The position numbers and the translations under genes were made by a program. Under the pieces are notes generated by a model that saw only the letters and a list, made by a program, of their open reading frames with translations, did no database searches and was not told the origin of the DNA. From Microglena sp. YARC (lineage: Eukaryota > Chlorophyta > Chlorophyceae > Chlamydomonadales > Chlamydomonadaceae), in assembly GCA_022414725.1 (NCBI GenBank), contig CM039464.1, positions 10,148,038 through 10,212,037 on the forward strand: a stretch of 64,000 nucleotides of DNA, written 5' to 3'. This document shows, piece by piece, positions 12,801 through 21,900 of the stretch. Position 1 is the stretch's first letter, and each line of letters opens with the position of its first letter.

Positions 12801-15783
12801 TACTGAGCATCCTTCTGCACGGTTTATTTATTCAGAATTAGCAGACTGTAGCAACCAAGACATCATTTCAGGTGAGCTTCCCTATACAATATTTTGTAGG
12901 ATAGCGTATGACGAATCACCTGATTAAGCATTCCTCCTCACTACTGAGCATCCCTGTGCAATATATCATAGGATATCATATGACATACCGCCCGATAATC
13001 TTGGGGACCAGTACGATGTAGACATCCCTAATTATGTAGCATTAGCTGGCGGCCCTACTGTTCAACCCTAAACCCTGAACGATGGACCCTGGATTCTGAA
13101 CCCTGAACCCTGAAACCTGAACCCCGAATGCAGATTAAGACCATGTTTTAGGAAGTGCATGGATAGATCAGAAGCGTCAAATAGCATAAAGTAGCATGTC
13201 AGTGTATCTATCGTGGCCACCCCGACCCTCCCCGACACCAACCCACAACAACTCACACCCACGAAAACTCGCACTCACACCAACCCACAACAACACCAAC
13301 ACAGCAACCCACAACAACACCAACACACCAACACACACCAACACCAGCACACCAACACACACCAACACCAGCACACCAACACCAGCACACACCACCCCAC
13401 ACCCACAGATTAAGGCTATGTTTGAGGAACTAGACCCACAGATCGGAAAGCTGCTGGTGATGCGTCGTAGCGGTGTAGTGGCGGCCCTACTGGCCTCATG
13501 TGGGCGTCTCAGCGCGTGTCAAAAAGATGTGTGCGCAAGTCTGTCAACCGCTCTGTCCACTCAAGCACATTGGTCCAGTCTGGCAACTGGAGGCGAAGCA
13601 GGTAAGATGGCATTCCTTCCACTAGCCCCTTTTGGTAGACTAGAGTGGGCTATGTGATGGTGTAGTGGCCGCCTGTAGGTGTCTCAACGTGCGTCAGAAA
13701 GATGTGTGCGCAAGTCTGTCAACCGCACTGTCCTCTCAAGCACATTGGTCCAGTCTGGCAACTGGAGGCGAATCAGGTAAGATGGCATTCCTTCTACTAG
13801 CCCCTTTTGGTAGACTAGAGTGGGCTATGTGATGGTGTAGTGGCGACCTGTGGGTGTCTCAACGCGTGTCAGAAAGATGTATGCGCAAGTCCGTTAACCG
13901 CACTGTCCTCTCAAGCACAGTGGTCCAGTCTGGCAACTGGAGGCGAAGCAGGTAAGATGGCATTCCTTCCACTAGCCCCTTTTGGTAGACTAGAGTGGGC
14001 TATGTGATGGTGTAGTGGCCGCCTGTAGGTGTCTCAACGTGCGTCAGAAAGATGTGTGCGCAAGTCCGTCAACCGCACTGTCCTCTCAAGCACATTGGTC
14101 CAGTCTGGCAACTGGAGGTGAAGCAGGTAAGATGGCAAGAGGCTTTCAATCAGCCTCTCCTGGATTAAGATTGTGTTGCAAAACACATCACTTTTAAATG
14201 TACAGAATATGTGATACGACACGCCACCTGTATATATAATATAATGTGTATAATGGCGTTCTTTCATTCAGCCTCTCCTGGATATATATCTCGATGCAAA
14301 ACACATCACCATATATAAATGAAAACCCAGGGGGGTATAAAGCGGGGCCCGTATATACAGTTGACCCGCTACAATAAAAAATTAAGTATGTATGTATGTT
14401 ACAGTCCAGGGGTAGGCCAAATAGGGACTTGCCCAACTTTGAGAGGAAGGGCTCAAAAGAAAAGGCATTAATGAACTGAACCCCAAACAATTGTTTTACC
14501 AACGGGGACCCTGATAGAGATAGCAGCAATGGCTAAATGGTGGTGATTCATAGATAATGATACCAAATGGCTAAATGGTGGTGATCCATAGATTGTGATG
14601 CCAAATGGCTAAATAGTAGCGATCCATAGATTGTGATGCCAAATGGCGAAGGGGTGCTGATCCATAGATTGTGATACCAAATGGCTAAATGGGGGCGATC
14701 CATAGATTGTGATGCCAAACACATCATCTGTATATATTTGGTATGTGATTCATTACATGTCCCCTTAATATATATGATATGTGATACAGCACACATCATC
14801 TTTAAATCATATATAATGTGTGATACCTTACACATCACCTTTATATTAGATATGATCTGTGATTCCACAAGCATACACATCATGTTAACCATTCACCCCC
14901 ATTGCAGTGCTCTGACCCCCACTAACTAACAAAATAAATGGTACGCCTAATTACGAGGCGTACGGTTGGCAGTATGTTTACGGGGGGGCAGCCCGTTTTC
15001 TTGGCAGTTTTTTTTTACGACGACGCGTCGCCACTGCGTCTCTATTCTGTCGTCGCAAATGCTTGCACTGGGGCCCACTAACTAACTAACTAAATAAATA
15101 AATGGTACGCCTAATGACAAGGCATACGGTTGGCAGTATGTTAACAGGGGGCAGCCCGTTTGCTTGGCAGTTTTATTTTTACGACGATGCGTCTCCACTG
15201 CGTTGCCATTCCGTCGTCGCAAATGCTTTCACTGTGGCCAACCACCAATAGTTATCCCCAGCTTTCTGCAGGTCCTGTTGTGTAGCAGAAGGTGCAACGC
15301 AAGCCTGATTTCAGAATTGTGGCATAGCACGGTATATCCGTACATGGTATGATGTAAAGGGGGCAGTGCGTTGCACTGGGATCCCATCGAGTCGTACAAT
15401 TTGCAACGCGTCGCACACACACATAAACACACACACACACACAAAACCGACGATCCCCTTTATTACCCTCCTTACCAGGTCTGGAAGCCGTCCTTGCTCC
15501 AGCCCTCCTGTGCCTAGATGCAGAGGCGCTGCTTGGTAAAAACGAGGCCCCACCAGAGGGGGGGCACTACGGGTTGGGCCCAGGCCATCGGTTGTCCTCC
15601 TTGGGGGCCCTCATCCTCATCAATGTGCTCAAGTTTGGTCAGGTAAGTTGGGTTGGCGTGTATGTATGTGTATCTGTGTGTGTTTGTGATCTAAGTGTGT
15701 GTATGTGTACTTGCACGTGTGCACGTATGTTTTTGAATGCATGTGCGTAAGTTTTTATGTGCGTAAGTTTTTTGTGTGCGACA

Positions 15784-15818
<35 letters not shown>

Positions 15819-15950
15819 CTCACCCCTCCCTACTCTACAGGGCTCCTGCCCCTCCCCCCTCCCCCCCCGCTCCTCCCCTCACCCCCACTCCCCTGCTTAC
15901 TGTACAGGGCTCCTGCTGCTCCTTCATGGACAGAGTGGCTGCTCTTTGGT

Positions 15951-15989
<39 letters not shown>

Positions 15990-18900
15990 TATACCATCTC
16001 CTCCCCCTCACCCCTGATTACTCTACAGGGCTCCTGCCGCTCCTCCTCCCCCCCACCACCACTACCCCCTCCCTCCCCTCATCCCCAACCTAGCCTCCCC
16101 CTCACGCCCCCCCCCCCCCCCCCCCCCCAACACACACACACACACACACACATCCCCAACCTTGCCTCCCCTCACGCCTCCCCACACAGATATCCCCAAC
16201 CTTGCCTCCCCCTCGCGCCCCCCCCCCCCCTCACCCCCCTCACCCACTCTCTTACTCTACAGGGCTCCTGCCGCTCCTTCACAGACAGCGTTGCTGCTCT
16301 TGGTCGTCACGACGCAGTCAGAGTGGGGCGTGATCCTTCAGGTAGCCGGGTGCTGGAGACTTTCTTGGAGGGGAGTGCCCCTATCAAGGTGAGTACTTCA
16401 GTTGCTGCTACTGGTGCTGCCACAAGTTCATCGGGAGTGGGGTAGGATCCTCAAGTTAGAGTAGTGGGTACTTAAGTTAGAGTGGGGTGTGATCCTTCAG
16501 GTAGCCGGGTGCTGGAGACTTTCTTGGAGGGGAGCGCCCCTATCAAGGTGTGACCTTTGGTTTTTGCTTGTGTACTGGTTTGACTTACTATCGGATGCTA
16601 TGAAGTATGATATGAATTCATACCGTACACTATAGAATATGTTATGAAGTGTGGTATGAATTTGTATCGCACGCAATGAAATATGATATGAAGTATGATA
16701 TGAATTCATACCGTACACTATAAAGTGTGTTATGAAGTGTGGTATGAATTTGTACCGTACACTATAGAATGTGTTATGAATTCATACCATCCGCTACTAA
16801 GCATGATGTGAATTCATACCGTACGCTACAAGGTATAATATGAAGTATGATATGAACTCATACTGTACATTATTAAGGGCGCCTGGAGGCGCGTCCCGAA
16901 TGAAATGATTCGGATCCTTAATTCAATGTATTTTAATTAATTTAATTGAATTGTATTTAATGTTGTGCTATTTTAATTCGATGTATTCCTTTCCATTTAA
17001 TTTAATTAACGTGATTTGAATGCATGTAATTGCTTTAAATTGTATCAATTCGAATTGGATTAAATTCGAAGAGCGCCTGGAGGCTTTAAATTAATTGAAT
17101 TCCAATGGATCGATTGATGATTTAGCATTGTTAACTACAGGTGACGAAGGTGACGAAAAAGAGAGTTGTTGGAGGGTTGTTGATTTTTAAGCAGTATTGA
17201 ACGTTTCTGTAATGTAATGAAATGCATGTATGTAGATTGCCTTTTTTAAAGAATTTGATGCAAGAAAAATGAGGCCAATCAGGTGTCTGGCTGATTTTAC
17301 GGAATTTGTTCAAGGTAATGCATGTTTCGGCCCAGCCCAGACGTGAACGGTATATCCCGTCCTGCTGAACGGGCTTTTGGCCAGCGGCAGGTGGCGTGGC
17401 TTGCCACTGCCCCCGCCCGGTGGCCCCCGCCCCCGTCCCCGCCCCTGCCCCCGGACCCTGCCCCCGCCCGGTGGCCACCGCCCCTGCCTCACGCACGGCC
17501 CTGAGGTGGGGTCCGTGGGCTAATTATAGCACAAGTGCCCGAGGGGAATGTTTAATCCATTGTGATGCTTACATGTTTCGCCTCCAATTTTTGACGACAA
17601 TTCTGCTCCCAAACCTATGTTTGCGCACATGTTGAAGTGGTTCAAATTTGAAATGTTAGCTCAAAACACCCTGAAATCAAATTGTTAACCGTTAATTGTA
17701 GCTATTTGGCCCAACCTGAGCTCCTTTTCATGAATTGCGATGCGCATATGTGCTCTGGTCAGAATTTGTCCGGTATAAATAAGTCTTATAATTCATCAAA
17801 AATAAAGAATGTTCAATTTTTTGATGTTTTTCATAAAACCTGAAAATTTGGTTTGTGACACACGGACGGACGAGCGGACATTTTAATGGGGCTAATCCCT
17901 CTTCAAAAAATCTGGAGATTTTTTTCATTCGGGTACAAAGTATGATATGAATTCATACTGTAAATTACGAAGTATGATATGAATTCATACTGTACATTAC
18001 GAAGTATGATATGAAATCATACTGTACATTACGTAGTATGATATGAATTCATACTGTACATTACGAAGTATGATATGAACTCATACTGTACATTACGAAG
18101 TATGAGATGAATTTATACTGTACATTACAAAGTATGATATGAATTCATACTGTACATTGCGAAGTATGATATGAATTCATACTGTGCATTACTAAGTATG
18201 AGATGAATCCATACCATACCCTATGAAGTATGATATGAATTACGATATGAAGTACCGGTTCCTGACCAATGTTGACCAGTCCGTCTGCTTCATCCCACAC
18301 AACTCTTGCACCACAATTCCTGCGCAGGTGAAGTACCGGTTCCTGACCAATCTGGTGGGCGGTTTCGGTGATGTGGCTCTCACCGCTGCTGGCAGCTTCG
18401 TGATGGAAAGATGCTACTCATGGGCGGTACGTTGTTTCTTTGAGCTACTTCGCAACAATATTGTATGTTCTAAGGTCACTTAGTTTGAATTCTTTTGCAG
18501 ACAGGACTGGAAACAAACAGCTCTGCTTTGATCTTTATGTTTTCTTGATATATACTATCACATAAATATATTTGGCTACCTCTGGACTGTAAAAATACAC
18601 ACATATTGATACAGACACATATTGGTACAAACCGTTGTGTTTTGTTGACACATAATGTACACATATACGCACTATCATAAATATATATAGGGAGAGGCAT
18701 CGATCTATATAGAGATAGATCTATATAAATCTATATATATATATATATATATATATGTATAGATCTATATTGGCCAAGTTGGATTTTTGAAAAGTCGGCA
18801 TAGGGCACCTTACAAAAATCAAAATCTGGTTTTACAATTATGGCATAGGGCACCATATCATTTTGCAGGCGCTTTGACTGGATTTTCCGGTGTCTATCTG

Positions 18901-21900
18901 ATGTAACTGCATATGTTGTAGATATACACAATAGATATATTTGCTATATATAGATCTATATAGATCTATATTTTTGGGCAATATAGATCTATTTGCCGCC
19001 CCCTATATATATATATATATGATTTTTTTTTGCCTCCCCCTATACTATAAAAATACACATATAAAGATACATACTGCTATGTTATGCTCTATTGGTACAT
19101 ACTGTTATGTTATGTTATGTTGCTACATACTACCGGTATACATATACACATACTGCGTTACTGATTTTCTTCTTATGTTCTCTTGATACATAGTTGTTGT
19201 TTGTATCAAGAGCACCTTGGTTCTCCTTGTTATAGATCTTGCCAAGGGGCTTATCAGATTTTCTAACAAGGAGACTCTATTTCTAGCTTTCAAAGTATTT
19301 TACAGTGCAGACGCTTTATGGAGACCCAACAGGGCTCAATACCAGGGGATTAGCAATTTCCCTGGTTCTCCTTGTTATAGATCTTGCCAAGGGGATTCTT
19401 CAGACTCCCTGACAAGGAGAGTCTTTTATGGTGACTACTGCTAGCTCCGGCTTCTGCAGTGGTGTCCTTAACTTCACGTCCCGAGAGTGGCACATTACTC
19501 GGATGTACCAATTTCAATTTTAATTGTTGCTCACCTCTGATTTGCTCCTTGTGTTTTGTCAATACATGTATGCTGACTCCCTCGCTTTCAAACAACCACA
19601 GGACTGTTGTCCAACACTCATACTCACCCCTGATTTGCTTTGTATTCATTTATAAACATAGGTTGCCTCCGTCACAAAAAAACAGGAATGCAGTCCAACA
19701 CTCCTACTCACCCCTGATCTTAGGGCGTACTAGCTTACCCAGAGTCATAGGCCGGTACCTGGAGTACCGCCCTGGGGGGCGGTACTTGAAATATAATAGA
19801 GAATTTGCCGCTTGTTTTTTTGGTACGCAGGCAGCCGCCTTCATATTCAAACAATCACAGGACTGTAGTCCAACATTCCTAATCACCTCTGATGTGCTCC
19901 TTATGTTTTGTTGGTACACATAGGCTGCGTTATTTTTATTCAAACAACAACATGGCTGTAATGCAACATTCTTACTGACCTCTGATTTGCCTCATGTTTT
20001 CTTGGTACACGTATGCTTCCTCCTCCACATTCAAACAGCCACAGGACTGTAGTCCAACATTCTTACTGACCTCTGATTTGCCTCATGTTTTCTTGCTACA
20101 CGTATGCTGCCTCCTCCACATTCAAACAACCACAAGACTACACTCTTACCACAAATGAATCCCATTACACCACCCTGTTCATAAAAACAACACAACTGAA
20201 AAAGACAACAACAAAAAACGATGCACAAGACAACTAAGCAAGACAACAACAAACCCCCCAAAAGCGTAGCATAGCATAGCAAAACAAAGTAAGACGATGC
20301 ACAAGACAACCAAAACAACACAACCAAAACAACACAACCAGCATAACAAAACACAACTCAACAAAATCCACTCCATCCCTCCACCCCCAGGACCCAACTC
20401 TGATGAAAAATATTGTGCAAGAATTGTGCGCATGCTCAGAGAAGTTGGAGTCCTTGAATTGGAGGCCCACTCAACACAACACAACAAAATCCACTCCACC
20501 CAACCCCCAACCCCCTCCACCTCTCAACCACCAGGACCCAACTCTGAAGAAAAATAGTGTGCAAGAATTGTGTGCATGCTCAAAGAAGTTGGAGTCCTTG
20601 AATTGGAGGCCCACACAAGACAGCACAACAAAATCCACTCCACCCAACCCCCAACCCCCTCCACCCCCAGGACCCAACTCTGAAGGAAAAGATTGTGCAA
20701 GAGTTGTGTGCACGCTCGAAGGATTTGGAGTCCTTACATTGGAGGCCTACACAACACAACACAGCCAACAAAACAGCCAACACAAAACATCAAAATCCAC
20801 TTTACCCAACCCCCAACCCCTTCCACCTCCAGGACCCAACTCTGAAGGAAAAGATTGTGCAAGAGTTGTGTGCACGCTCGAAGGAGTTGGAGTCCTTATA
20901 TTGGGGACCTAACCTGTTGCAGACCGTTGGGTCTGAGGCGTACAACAGAGACCCGGTACAGTGGAGGTAGGTGCCTAATTAAGACTGGTTTCGGTTTTGG
21001 GGTACATGTAGAATTTTCGTGATAGCTCCTTACAGAAATCCAATGCAGTGGAGGTGGGGGCATAATTAAGACTGTTTCTGGTTTTGGGTTACGTGTAGCA
21101 GCTTCGTGATAGCTCTCTACAAAGACCCGGTGCAGTGGAGGTAAGTGCCCAATTAAATATATTTCTGGTTTTGGGGTACATGTAGCAGCTTCGTCATAGC
21201 TCTCTACTGAGACCAAGTACAGTGGAGGTAGGTGCCTAATTAAGACTGTTTCTGGTTTTGGGGTACGTGAAGCAGCTTTGGAAAGCTCTCTACATAGACC
21301 CAGTACCGAGGAAGTAGGTGCCTAATTAAGGCTGTTTCCGGTTTTGGGGTACGTGTAGCAGCCTGATAGCAGCTCCCTACTGAGATAAAGTAAAGTGGGG
21401 TTGTTGATGTTTGTGTCACCAACCCCGACTCCGACACCAAATCCTGCACCAACGCCAACTCCTGCACCAACACAAACACAGACACAAGCACCAACACTGA
21501 CACCAACACCAACTCCTGCACCAGCACCAACCCCGACACCAACACCAACACGGACACAAGCACCAACACTGACACCAACACCAACTCCTGCACCAACACC
21601 AACTCCTGCACCAGCACCAACACCAACTGCCGCACCAACACCAACTCCAGCACCAACACTGACACCAATACCACCAATACCTGCAGGAAGCACATGGATT
21701 CCTCGACCAAGACCATGGCTGCTTACACGCAGCTCTTTGGGTCTGCACCAGCCGCAGTTAAACACCAACACCAAATCCGTCACCAACACCAAATCCTGCC
21801 CCAACCCCGACACCAACATCAACTCCTGCACCAGCACCAACCCCGACACCAACACCAACTCCTGCACCTGCACCAACTCCAGCACCAACACTGGCACCAA

